Assembly: GCA_000499405.2 (NCBI GenBank)
Contig: HG738138.1
Location: 3,894,368 to 3,958,367, forward strand
DNA from: Onchocerca volvulus
Taxonomy: Eukaryota > Nematoda > Chromadorea > Rhabditida > Onchocercidae
Direction: 5' to 3'
DNA length: 64,000 bases
Positions 1 through 12,451 of this stretch are shown piece after piece. The notes under the pieces were generated by a model. That model saw only the letters and a list, made by a program, of their open reading frames with translations. It was not told the origin of the DNA and did no database searches. The first letter of the stretch is position 1. The number at the start of each line of letters is the position of its first letter. The position numbers and the translations under genes were made by a program.

Positions 1-1168
1 CTACGCAAATGATGCATCAAAAATGTAACACAGTCAAAAACTAATTAAATCAAGATTTTTGATTGATATTTCAAAGCTATTGCTAGCTTTTTTTTTTTTC
101 AATACAGTACAATTATTTATTAGAAAGCATACGTGCATCTTTGTGTGGCGTACCCAAAGTTACAATAAATGCAATTCGGCTAAGATTGAAATGAACACTA
201 AGCAATAGCGATCGTATAACAATCCCACCCATTGAATGACCAACAAATATGATACCATGCGGTGGGGGTGAATACATACCCCAAATATGTCTTACCGCTA
301 ACTCAAGATATTTGATTTGTCGTTCCAAATACATGCCTGATAGACCTGACAATTCCTAAAATCATAAAACCTCGAAAAAAATGTTTCATAAACTTTAATA
401 AATAACAATATCTTTAACAATCAGTATCAAATTTCAAGCTAAACTGAGTTCCTCTCCCCCTTGACGTGCATAACGTTAATTCACCATTCATATTTATATA
501 TGAATTATTAGAAGTAAATATCCTACAAGTAGAAGTAGATTTCATAGGAAAGAACCTCATTGAAATCAATAGCAAAAACATCGAATGTGAACGGCAAATT
601 TCTACTTTCCGTCTTGTTGTGGAGTACCGACCCTAGAGAACGAACTTGTTTGGAAGAACCTGCATTGCCAGGAACAAAAATGACGGGAATTCCACTAACT
701 TGTTCGGTTCTCCTGCAATAAAATGGAATTAAACCAAAAATAGCTTTTACGTAATTTTGAGCAAAATTCTAATAAATTAACTGGCATTTTAAAGGATCAA
801 ACATACATGTAATTGAAAGCATATTCTCCTTCCCCATATAAAATCGTAGAGTAGCCACTGAAATCATTCGAAAACGGATATCTAATATCTTCAGTTTGAT
901 CATGTTTCAACTGTGTGAGATCAATATCAATGAGCTATAATGCCAAATTCATTATAGCACTTCTAAATTCAACAAATAAATTACAAATTAAATAACAAAC
1001 ATTCCTGAAAATCTCTGGAATGCATACCATGAAACTTATAACTCGATACATGTAAGTCATCTCACACTGATTTATTCGCATCCAAGGTCGATTTCCAATC
1101 ATGTATAATAAATGAAATATGGCCGCTATGAAAATCGCAAATAACAGATTCTTGATATGTAGCTTCAT
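1..1168 (-). CDS. PGAP1: PGAP1-type GPI inositol-deacylase, 5' part only
   Basis: Partial gene cut by the window edge. Four exons join in phase: 1168-1028, 934-807, 712-556 and 355-133, the last ending at a GTATGC donor whose partner lies outside the window. The product starts with a short cytoplasmic tail and one hydrophobic signal-anchor (about residues 7-25). Then come the family motif CEMTYMY, an LYGEGEYAF segment, the strand GIPVIFVPGNAG, and the lipase nucleophile motif GHSMGG with its serine, followed by VTLGTPH. These follow the order seen in PGAP1/Bst1, an ER membrane enzyme that removes the acyl chain from inositol of GPI anchors and so permits export of GPI proteins. Family knowledge gives the function; the motifs are read directly. 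The start is the first Met before the anchor. The remaining two thirds, with the other catalytic residues and membrane spans, are not visible. Confidence 0.9.
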
Positions 1169-2654
1169 TGTCCCGTGGATTTTTAATTACTTAAAAAGCT
1201 TTAACTTAAACTTACTTTAATTGGAATTTCAATAGAAAGAGGATGCAAAACGACTACACAATACTTACAAAGTCGTGGAATCAAAATAAAAAATCTGACA
1301 GTCAATGGACTACGGATCCAATGAATATACTTACAGCTTGAAATGATATCATATATTTCAAGAAATTCTGAATAGATATCAATACGAACAATCCTGAATA
1401 GAATGACAAGTCATAGCGAACATCTCCAATTTTATACTCCAATTTCAATCATACTAGCGAAAATCAAAATCGATGATGCGCGGATTTATACGGCCTCTTA
1501 TTGATCTATGAAATTTCTACGAATTCCATTCGTGGAAATTTCAGAAATTTTACACTTTTACTTTGTGACATTTCATAAATTGCTATCGCAATAATTTCTC
1601 CTTATTTCTATTCACAAATCACTTACTCAGTTTGCAATCAATTTTTCCATAAACGACGAAAAACACGAAATGTACGAAATGCTGTGAATTGTCTGAATAT
1701 CGACTGACTAACATCACATCGACTCATAAAAATGCGATGGGCGATGATTCGCTAACATTTTTTGACTTTTGAATTTCTATTTCTATATTATTTTTTAAAA
1801 AGTTTTAAGAATATCCTAATAATTATCGAAGTTTTCGTAGAAGATAATGAAATATTTACGAAAAGTTACTATGCTGAATTGTTCAACTTAAACTATTTTT
1901 AATATTCGATGAATCTTGGAATGTTGCAGATCTACTGATCGAACTTTAGAATTTAAAAAAAAGCTTTCACTTCCATAATTCGATTGAAAGCAATGCAGTT
2001 TGGAATCCATGATTTCAATCCAAAAGTTAATGCCGGATCTTTTGAAAAATGAAAAGAACGATCGATCCATTTTTCAGGAAAATCCTACTGAAATACAACA
2101 TAAAACTTAAGCCAAAGAGAAATATAGTAGGAGAACACTATACGTGCGAGTAATTAAAAAAAATTATTTTATTTGCATTTTAATTATGGAAATTATTTAC
2201 GACAGTGGTAAAATTTTTGCATTATTAAAGTGGAATTTATATTTAAATGTAATATAGATGGAAATGAATAAGCTGAGTAAAATGTGAAAAAGGAAAAAGA
2301 TAAAACAATGGAAACATCAAGCAATTGATAAACTATTTGATCGAATTTTGTAATCAAGATGAAATCAAGTAAAGGTACTTTTCATTTCAAACTGTATTTT
2401 AGCAAAATGAAGCAAATTAAGTTGATTTTAACATCCCAAATTCGCACTACTTTTTTTTTTACATGTCAATGTGAAAAAGATTCTGCAAAGAGTTCTTTGA
2501 CAAGTTAGCCGGACATAAGTACTCATTTATATGGCTCCCAATTACTGTCTATTAGATACCGTACTTGTTATTATGGATATAAAAAGGGAAAACTTTCGTG
2601 TGCTGTAATGAAAAGGTAACAATTAAAGGAGATGTGAAGTGATGTTCAACATTT

Positions 2655-2893
2655 TAAACTACTATATTTCTTTTTATTAAACGGCAATCAACATAGCTGA
2701 TTGAGAATGATGAATAGTACCCGCAAACATGTAATATTACAAAAAAAAAAGTGGAATGTGAAGATCATCAGAAAAAAAGGACATGAAAAAAAAAATTATT
2801 GTTCCGTAGTTTAAAGTATATTTCTCTGTATGAAACAACAATTAACGTCGCTGATGAGAATGATGAATACTGCTGACAAACATGTAATGTTGT
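2655..2893. repeat. Diverged tandem duplication, two copies, period about 157 bp
   Basis: Segments 2655-2740 and 2811-2893 align along their length, sharing GAGAATGATGAATA, GCAAACATGTAAT / ACAAACATGTAAT and a following A tract. No coding frame spans it. Confidence 0.6.
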
Positions 2894-5800
2894 GAAAAAA
2901 AAGATAAACTCATATACGGCTCGTCATAAAATTCATAAAGATCACTAAATCCATAAAAATATCAAAAATCGCTAAATTCATAAAGATCCGATTTTGATAC
3001 ATAAGTACGGATAATTTACTCTGTCATGCACTCACTTCTGAAATATAATATCGCGAGAAAAGCTGATTTTAAATCGTGAATATTCTTAAAAGCAAGAAGT
3101 CATCTTTTGAATCGCTGTTACATTTACATTTTCTCCTTTTTTTTTTTTTTTTTTTGATTAAGATTATTTATTCGTTCTCTTGAAAATTTGTAACATTTGA
3201 AAAATTTGGAAAATTTTACAATAAAAGTCAAGTGATTTTAGCTTCTGAACATATCCTGAGAAATTTAAGATGATGAATTTTTGAATGGACTAATTCTAAA
3301 AACAAAAGTTTATTCTTCTCATGCAATCAGCGATGTTATTGGAGTATTTCTGGTAAAAGTATTTACTACTTCAATCATAAATATAGTAGGAAATACATCT
3401 GTTTGAATCTATTATCTTTTTGGGACAATATAATTGTATTATTTTGGCTTGTTTTGGGGCCAATTTTTGTAGTGCGCTGAAATGTAGCTAAAGATTTCAT
3501 AAAAACTGATGAAAAATATTTTAAAAAATCTGTCGTAGCAATTATGACAAAATTATTTTTACAGAAACATCACGTTGATTTTTTGACTTCAACCGCAACA
3601 TATTTTTGGCTGAATAATTTTTCGACAATTATTTCTCCATTTTATTAACACAGGCTGCAGACTCCTCTGAATTCGATATAGTTGTATTTATGAAAAAATA
3701 TTCAATTTAATTGAAATCTAAAATTTGAAAAAATACCAAGAATTACTTCTTACATTTGAATTGCTTAAATCTCATTCGAAGAGTGATTCATTTGCTTTAA
3801 ATGTGTTGCTTATTTATAATGTCGCATGAAATCATACATTTTAAAATGCTTAAATTTGGCAGGATTAAAGTTTTCGTCATAATTGGTTCTTTAAATTCGT
3901 CATAATCAATGAATGAATAAAAAACAAAGCAAAGGAAAATGAATATCAATCAAATCGATCGATGAGTGTAACTAGAAAAAAAAAAGCAACTCTTACTTGC
4001 TGTCATATTTTTTGAAATAATCTGTACTTGTGATTACTTTCTCTTTCCGATACACTGAAAAGTCCTCAAGAATTTGTATAAATCTATAAAAAACTTTATT
4101 ATTTCTTGAAATCAACTATTTCGAATACGATTTTCTGTTTCGAATCTTTCACCATCTTTAGACGTTAAATATTTCAGGTTGTGAAGTGCATTTCGTTCAT
4201 CTCGGCTATGTTTCGTATTATTTTCTGAACTTCGATCTTACAAATTGCTTTCAAAATAATTTCAAAATTTTTATTCTTTGCGATCTCATTGGCGTCTAAA
4301 ATTCTCACTTCATTTTTTTCCTTTAATCGAAATTCGGGATAAAATCACAACTAATAAAGACGTTGTTTTCAGTTCTACGTCAGAAAAAATCGTATTGCTT
4401 AATTAAAATAAAACCTGATGGGCTAATTGTTGGTCACATATATCAGTTTCTAAATCCTTCCCGGATTTTTGAAACTCTCTAATTGATAATTTTGTTTCAA
4501 AGTAGCAATCCGTAAAAATGTTATTGGTCCTCATATATAGGCGACATTATGATTATTGCTTCACTAATCACATGATAAATTTAATGTTTTTCTCTCGGCA
4601 GAGAAAGAAATTTTTGGGATCGAGTTTCATCTGCATTCATTCAGTTCTGAATAAGATATCATCCAAATCAGTCTTAGAGATTGTAATCAACGAATAATTT
4701 TTTTAGTTCAGAACAAACAGTCCCTCATATGTTTTGAAAGTAATATCTGATTGCTGGACACTTAAAAAAGATTTATCAATTCGCTGTGCATTATAAGTTT
4801 GAACACCCAATATGTCCATCACAGCGAAAAGATTTCAGTTCGAGCACTGGAAATTATAATATAAAGGCGTCATTTGCATAATCCACTACATTTTCCGGGT
4901 CTAGAAGCTCAATGGTTCCAATTCAGTCTTAAACCATAAGCATAAGTATTTTTCTAACTGATAAATGGAGATAATAATAGAAGAGAAAAAGACGGAAAAA
5001 GAAGAATGTTACAACCAGCATCACATTCCGGTTTCTGTAATAATTTGTCTAATTCGAAAATTAGTTTGTAAAAACCAACGGCGCAATTTATTGCATGAGA
5101 ATATCTCCCCTAGCATAAGCATCAGGACTTTGCAGTGTCATCACATGCCGAAAGTGATAATTCAATAACTCCATGCGTATGGGTACACTTTCCTGCAGTG
5201 ATTACTTTTGGCATATTTTCTTTGTTCTAAATGCAGGAGCGGAATCTACAGAACTGTTCATTATAATAATTTTGCAGATTTCATTCGTAACTTACAACAC
5301 TGAAATTCTTTTACTTATTCTTTAACTGAGTTACATAGTCCAGTCGTTGGTTCATAGTTTCGCATTCTTCATCGAACTAAATTTTTGAAAAATGTCTTTG
5401 TTTTACCTGAACAAATTATAAAAAGAAGCGCTTTATGTTCCAATGTTATTAAATGAAAGCAATATTCACTCTAAAATTAAAATGTCATCACAAACTGAAC
5501 TGCCCACAAAACAGAAGAAATAACTTTGATTTTCAACCTTCGCCTGGTCAACTGCAAAACTGAATGATTTCGCACCTCATATGGACCTTATCACTATCCG
5601 AAATCATTTTTGCGTTATGTGTAATAACACTTCTATTAATACCAGATTGCAAAATTCAATATTAGATTTTTTTCTTATTATGCAAAGAAACACTGACGTA
5701 AGAAATGATTCATGCTGATATACAAAGACAGATAAAAGAAAAGAAACGCGACCCTGTGAGGTAGATATAAAGAATAACGAAATAATCATATAAAATGTAT

Positions 5801-6219
5801 AACAATTGGAAAAAAAAAATTGTGAATTTTTGTGAATAGAAAATAACAAATACAGATACGATAAGTTTCAAAGAAACTTCATTCGACAACTGCTCACAAT
5901 TGTAAAAAAAAACCCAACATTATAAATTGATCAAAAATTTGTTAATAAATATTACAAAATTATACATGATTTAAAGGATTGCTAATGAGTAAATAAAAAG
6001 CATCCAGATAAAAAAAAAAATATACAAGAGAAACGCGACAAGGTCAATCTGTGCATTTCAAAAAATGAAACAGAATCTGTATAAGCGTACTTACTACTTT
6101 TCCATCATATTAGGGTTTTTTTTTTTTTTTTTTTATCCGGATTTTTTTATTTGTTTGGTAAAGATTTTTGCGGCGAACCTCCGGTTATTAATATTTTAAT
6201 TTGCAGTGAAAAATTTTTC

Positions 6220-6242
6220 CAACAGCTGCAAATCAGCTGTTG
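6220..6242. repeat. Perfect 9-bp palindrome, 5-nt loop, downstream of TAF4
   Basis: CAACAGCTG and CAGCTGTTG are exact reverse complements around CAAAT, about 115 nt past the TAF4 stop. Each arm contains the E-box CAGCTG. It could be a 3' UTR hairpin or a paired bHLH site; nothing decides between them. Confidence 0.6.
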
Positions 6243-6355
6243 AGTAAACAACCCATAACAGGTTAATGAAATTTTTCCTTGAATATGTAGATTGTAATCG
6301 GCAAGAATGATTTGAAACTCGATTTCGATTAATTTAGATTATGTCACTGTACAAT

Positions 6356-9300
6356 TTATGCCGAAACAGTATCAGTTGTATAATTGAATAAGGCTAAACG
6401 ATGTCTCAGTTGCGAAGTTCGAGAGATTGGATCTTGAGCAATCACCAACTGCAGATCTCGCATAGTAACTCTTTTTGTACGAGGGCGATGAGTCTGCATA
6501 GGAAGTATAAAAATAAAAACGAAGAGGTGAGGATTTCGTATATATGAAATAAGCTATATTTAATCAAAGATACCCTATTGGAATATGGAATATGATTAAT
6601 AGAAATAGAAGCCAAATTACCAGGAAATTCAGAGATAAACTCCAGAAAAATACCTTTTCCTTCTATCAAAATGCATACCTGAAGTGAAACTCCAGCAGAT
6701 ATTGGTTGATCGAACGGATTATTCGTTTCGGACCAAGGTTTCTTGTTTATCTTTCCTCCACCTAATGCTGCTATTGCGGCAGCATTGGCATCACGATTTC
6801 GTGCAGCTTCTTGATCAGCTCTTTGCAACTTGAAAAATAATATCGAGAAAATCAAATAATTGAATTGAATCCCTCTGTGTAAATATGAATGTATAATTCA
6901 AGTAAGGACCTTTTAACGTTATAACGAATAAATGAGTAAGCGAATTCCAACTAATCATTTACTAACCTGTTTTGCTTTTTCAACCAGAGTGTCTTTGTCC
7001 TTTCCTTTAGTTTTACTGAGCCGAATTAATGCTTCTTTTTCACGATTCTCTCTTCTTTCATATTCTAAACGTTCTAATTCTTCCACAAAACGAAGCTGTC
7101 GGCGAGTATCATCAATTGCCTAGAAAATCAAACAGTATTCGAAAATAAATAGATGACAGTAATCAAACAATTCGTACAGCCAATAAGATAAGTACGAAAT
7201 TAGCATACGCGATAGTAGGGATGATTTCGAAGAGGTTCCACACGGTGTTCCGCTGCAATAGCTAATTTGGCAAGCATTACCCGCAATCTAAATTCCGCGG
7301 CCTGAGAAATCATCGCGATCACTTCATCTTGAGGAATACCTCCATCAGGCATTGCTCGTTGGATTTTCCTGAGTTAATTAAACTGTCAAAATGAAGGAAA
7401 TTCACCTTATCCATACGCATATACGAGATGAATAAATGAATCCATGAAAGCAGAAACGAAAATTATTTAATTATAATGATAAATCAAGCGAGAGAACTGA
7501 AATTTCAAACGTGAAAAAACTCACCGAGCAATGACATCCCCATTTAGGAGTTTATACTGTGTTTGGCTTGCAGGTAATGTTCGAACTTCAATTTCACTAG
7601 ACGATTCTTCTGCTGAATATTCTTCTGTTGAACTTCCTTCCGCTTTCGTATAACCTCCTGTACCGCCGTTAATCATTGCTGGCTGCGGGACGAGATTTGA
7701 GGATCTCTTCAATGAACTATTATTCATCAAATTCAAACCATAGGAAACAGTAATAAGTCTGTCTTATAACAAATTTTGGTAGACAAACGTTTTTGAAAAA
7801 AATCTGATACCTAATTTTGACTTCGAAAACAGAATTTAACAACTGGGATTAGAAATGATGATGCTAACACTAAAAACTGAAATGAAAAATGAAGACGAGC
7901 GATAAAATATACCTGTGGCATGTAAGAATTTTCATTATTTGTCCGTTGCGTATTTGTATCCCACGTGGAAGGTTGAGACATGTCGGGAAGTGGCGGCTGC
8001 TGAGGAACATTGGCACCGATTCCTTCAATAATAACTTCACCCTTTTGTAATGCTGCCCTCAGCGCTGGTAAAGTCTTAAATAAAACAATATTAGTTGAAC
8101 GGTTTCGTCAAATAATATCTAAATAAAAAAAGAGCATCTGAAATAATTGGTTATTCTCTCATCATGGTAACTGAACTGAAGACTCTGAAGTTTTCATCAT
8201 GAAAAGCTATGCAAGGATACATTTGCCGTACAGTTTAACATCAAGAGATGAACAGAAAACGATCGGATAGTATCGGGATATTCATGTTCTATTTCTGCAA
8301 AATACTTCAAAATGCTTGCTTCTATAATCAAAAAAAAAAAAAATGGGAGAAATTATTTCAAAGTAAATTCTACAAAAGTGATACCCTCTGAAGAAATGGA
8401 AGTAGATGTGGCTGTGCTTGAGAGCGCAGAGCTTCCTGAAGGCGACTAGTAAACACCTCCGGAGGCATTGAACCATAGATTACCAGCTGGAAAGCAAATA
8501 CTACGAAGAATTACTTTAAAAATATGCCTAAATATTGAATCATAATATCATAAGTTATCCATATTGTTTATAATTTAAAAAATATTAAATAGCTCAGACG
8601 AAAGAATTCCTTCTTATATTCTTTACCGCCTTTCTAAATATTCGGAAAAGTTATGTGTAAAGCAATAATCTTTTCAACATGAAATCACCTTAACAAGTTC
8701 GGTTACCCGCATGGCAGTTTGCTGCCCCTGTTGCTGATCAGGTTGCTGCGACAGGTGTATAAGCGTTTTGAAGAACCGCGCACATTTTGAAACCATGCTT
8801 GCTTGCTCGGCTGCATTAGCATTACGCATCTGAGTTTGTTGAGCTTGGCCACTGTTACCTTAAAAATCTACTCAATTGAATGCTAATGAAAAATAAAATT
8901 TATCCAATTTCCTAGTTACGCCATGCGTAATTCTATTTCAGTCAATGATTTCAGGATAGAAATTTTTACATCATCAGCCAAATAATGTAACAAACAAATA
9001 TAAAAAATTAACGGAAATTCTGAATTAGTCATTCGCAAGCCAGAACCATTCAAAAATCAAAAATTAAACTTTAAAAAGTGGATTCTTAAAACCCTATTCA
9101 ATTAAAAAGTCTGCTACCTTGGTTCAACATGACATACTGCACGGGACGTAATTGCATGTCTTGACTGCTTACCTGCGAAACAAAGGATGGCGTTGGAGCC
9201 TGAATTAAATACTTCTAGAATATATGAGTTTTTGAAATTCTCAACTCACATTAAGAATAAAATTTGAACAAAAGACAGCAAAAAATTGAAAATTCACCAG

Positions 9301-9566
9301 TCTTCACCATACAAAAGTAATTCATTGCACCGATACTGAATAGTCTGGTGAAGTAAACAAATATGAATCGCTGCAGCAGTCCTTTATTTTATTTTGTATG
9401 TCGTTTATTTTACTAATTAGATTTATGGTATTACCGAGGAAGTTATGCTTGTACTTCTAGGAACATTTGCTCGACCATTTTCGCCCAAAACAGGTCCTGG
9501 AACGATTCGGAAACGTGGTCCATTACTCGTTGTTGCAACCGGAGAAGGGGATACTGTTTCGCTCAT
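6356..9566 (-). CDS. TAF4: Transcription initiation factor TFIID subunit 4 (TAF4), complete
   Basis: Ten exons join in frame to 468 residues: 9566-9435, 9199-9118, 8858-8689, 8486-8385, 8074-7913, 7682-7525, 7368-7209, 7119-6967, 6828-6679 and 6493-6356. Domains in order: a short low-complexity N-terminus, a TAFH/NHR1 domain (about residues 80-155, with the hallmark PPEVFTSRLQ and QPHLLPFLQR), a proline- and acid-rich linker, then the histone-fold region (IPQDEVIAMISQAAEFRLR). After that come the charged helix rich in ERREN, the RNRDANAAAIAALGGG segment and the C-terminal KRVTMRDLQLVI motif, all typical of TAF4. It dimerises with TAF12 in the core of TFIID in the nucleus. It is much shorter than vertebrate TAF4 because the long glutamine-rich N-terminus is missing, as in other nematodes. 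The start ATG opens exon 1. PGAP1 lies downstream on the same strand, 5 kb away, too far for an obvious operon. Confidence 0.95.
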
Positions 9567-11078
9567 AAAATACTGAAAATACCAGAAAGTTGTTTACAAA
9601 AAACAAATGTAACTTCTCTTCCGATACTTAGTATTTTTCTCTGGTAGCTAGGGTGAAGGCCACGATGAAGTGTTAGCAATTTTACGGTTAACAGCTGATT
9701 TTGCATTTTCTGTCTTACTAAATATGCCTGTTTTTCAACTTCCTAGCACTTTATGGTAATGCGAAAAAAATTCTACATTATCAAGACAAAAAGGACTTTA
9801 GTGTGCCAGGTACCAAACCATCTTCGTTTACGTATGAACTGGGAAGTACGGTTTACTTGACCCTTGGTAGAGATGTTTTTTTCGGACAATTTGAAATTAC
9901 TAGGAATATTTTCCGAGTGCTTCAACAACACTCAGCATTATTCGCTGTCGTAGCAAGATGGTGTGGTAGAATTGGAATTTCCTGGCAGATTGCAATCACA
10001 TGCAAATAAACAATGAATGAATAAATGAAAGCTGACAAATGCAAAACACAACGATCTTGGATATGCATTGATAATTTGGCTTAGCAATCCGAATTCAATT
10101 CACAAATATCGCGCTTTTATAAGTATTTAAAAAGTCAGCTAAAACCTTTCGAGTTATGAATTCGATTCACATAGTATAGACAACCAACTGATCTAATGCA
10201 AGAGTTCAGAATTGAAAAACAGAAGTTAAGAAATAAGTGTCAAGATTTTTTCTGCAGTCGAGCCATCGAGTCGTATTCCTTTCAGTAAAAAACTTTTCAC
10301 TTTTTCAGAAAATTTTAGAAAAAACTAATTACCTGCCGGTAAAACAGAGGCAAAAATCCCGACATGTAATAATCATGCAAGTTATCCATGATATCAAATA
10401 CGAGCAGACCATACATGAATAATTTAAAGAAATATGGCTTCATTCAGTTAACATCAAAATTATGCAAATTTTGGCAGCAACTTAGACAAAATCTCCTTTG
10501 ATGCAAATTTCTCAATGAGTTTAAGAAAATTGCAAAATACTGTAACATTGACTGTTCAAAACCGATCTTTCACGAAAATTGAGAACGCTTTCAATGTAAA
10601 GCAAACTAAAACTTCTACTCTGCAATCAACTGCTTTTTTTGACGGATTACTTCGTCCGATTGGACAATTTCTATCATTTACTCGTAATATTCTTTATGAT
10701 GTTAATAATCTAACATAACCACAAGCCACTTTACAAACAATGGGATATGGACAAATGAAGCAGTGGCCATACCGTCCCACCCTGTTAAAGAACTTTTCAA
10801 GTAAACAACTACCCGACTTGTTTAATTAATTAAATAAGCGCGAATTCAACATGATCTCTTGCAGCAACATATTTAAGAACGTCCACTGTGAATAACGATT
10901 TCTGAAATAAAAAAAAAAAATAAAACTTAGAATAACTCATCTAGACTGCTTTTAAATTGCGGCATAACATCTTGACAACGACAAAAGTGACATTCACTGA
11001 TAAGTAATTTTACTTCTCTTTTAAGTATTTACGTTTCATTTTAATCATGATACATCAAAATTTATGCCAACTACCACA

Positions 11079-11099
11079 TATATATATATATATATATAT
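11079..11099. repeat. (TA)n microsatellite
   Basis: Uninterrupted alternation of T and A over about 21 bp within the intergenic region. Confidence 0.8.
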
Positions 11100-12436
11100 G
11101 ATTTAAATAAACTAGGTAACATTAATTTTTGCAGTGCTGCGAAAACATAAAATCGGCTCATGAGAGAACACTTTGACATATCTAGATGAGCTTATTGCAA
11201 AAATATGAGAAGTATTCAGAAATATCGGCGAATATGCATGCACATGGAGTGGTCATTTATCATTCTGAGCAACAGTGCATCAATGGAACTGTTAGGAAAA
11301 AAAAAAGCTTCATTCAATGGATCAAATAGAGAATAACAATAAACTGGAATTCATCATTTCCGGATAATAAATAACAGGCATTTTAGACGTTATTCATTTT
11401 ACTGTTGAAGGCAATTAACTGAAGTTTAGGAAACCGAACAGGTGATTGCATCATGCATACGATGTAATACTACAGTCTCAAACTTTCCAGCCGACTAGTT
11501 AACAGCTGTAGACTTCTTTGCTAGAAATCTGTTACTCTGTATAGCAAACAATAGTGAGTCAGACTTACATGCTGTTGTTACAATGCTTCGAAACTCAAAA
11601 ACAGATGGAAACTTTGCACAGTACATTATTACCGCGAAAAAATGCAACAGATTTTTACATATTTGTTTCGCAGTATGTCTGAGCCAGATTTAAATAAGTT
11701 TAGACGTAATTAGTGAAGTTACAAATTTCTTCCGATACTTTCAAAAATTTTATTTCAATTGTGAATAAATGTTTATCTCTCAAGAATCACGTGTAACAAA
11801 AGTGCTGATTATCCGGAAAATTCAACAGTTGGAAATTAGGCGCAGAAATCTCAAGAATGACATCGTAGCTACTTCCATCCGAAATTCATACACCGTTGAT
11901 TGAATTCTAAACATGAAGACGAAAAAAAAGCCGACTCATTTAGAAGTCGTATGCAACCGCGGCCCGGTAAATACCACTACACGTGCATAGTGTAAACCAA
12001 GTGCGTCAATGATTTCGATTACAGCATAAAAGGTCAAAAGATCAAAAGGAGATCATTTACCCGTTGCTGTAAAAGTTTTTTTGGTTTTCTCTATCCTTCA
12101 GTAATGTATCGTTCGGGATAACATTGGTTGGAAGATTTTAAAGTCGAAGAAATTTGGAAAAAGTTGTTGAAGGTAAAGCAGGCAGAACAAAGACCAAAGC
12201 ACGGGACTGTTAGCATTTGTGTTTGTATTATGATATATGAGTTGGGTAAAACTAATATTCCTATGAAAAAAAATGAAAGCAGACAGATCATTCTAAATAT
12301 CTGCTTGGCTGATATTCACATTGCTACGAAATTCTTAGATGATTTTTGGGGAGTGAAAAATATATTTGAATACTTCAAATCATAAGCGAAGAAGTTGTAT
12401 GTTTACCATCTCGTTAATTTTATTGGACGCAAACAC

Positions 12437-12447
12437 TTTCTTTTTAG
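12437..12447 (+). promoter_or_regulatory. Probable trans-splice acceptor of the DGK epsilon gene
   Basis: A pyrimidine-rich stretch ends in TTTTTAG only 4 nt before the ATG at 12452. In a nematode this fits spliced-leader addition and supports that ATG over the in-frame ATG at 12395. Confidence 0.5.
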
Positions 12448-12451
12448 TACA

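Larger units (their letters stand above)
1169..6355. other. Gene-poor spacer between PGAP1 and TAF4
   Basis: About 5.2 kb without a supportable gene. Open frames here are at most about 80 codons and lack recognisable motifs or splice partners. It holds homopolymer A/T tracts, a diverged tandem duplication near 2655-2893, short repeats of a CTAAATTCATAAAGATC-like unit near 2926-2986, and a good TATA-like sequence at 2574-2585 with no convincing gene behind it. The stretch next to TAF4 (6200-6355) is probably that gene's 3' UTR and contains a small palindrome. Confidence 0.5.
9567..12451. other. Divergent intergenic region TAF4 / DGK epsilon
   Basis: 2.9 kb between two divergently transcribed genes. 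Promoters of both should lie here, but I see no clear TATA box. Open frames of 60-85 codons (9803-10009, 10515-10718, 12128-12385) show no motifs and no splice links. A (TA)n microsatellite of about 20 bp lies at 11079-11099. Confidence 0.4.

Noticed and set aside
9803..10009. 68-codon plus frame upstream of TAF4
   Set aside because: No similarity recognised, no trans-splice acceptor near its ATG and no exon links.
12128..12385. 85-codon plus-strand frame upstream of DGKE
   Set aside because: No motif and no in-phase splice link to DGKE exon 1. A trans-splice-like acceptor right before the DGKE ATG makes it unnecessary. Frames this long arise by chance in several places here.
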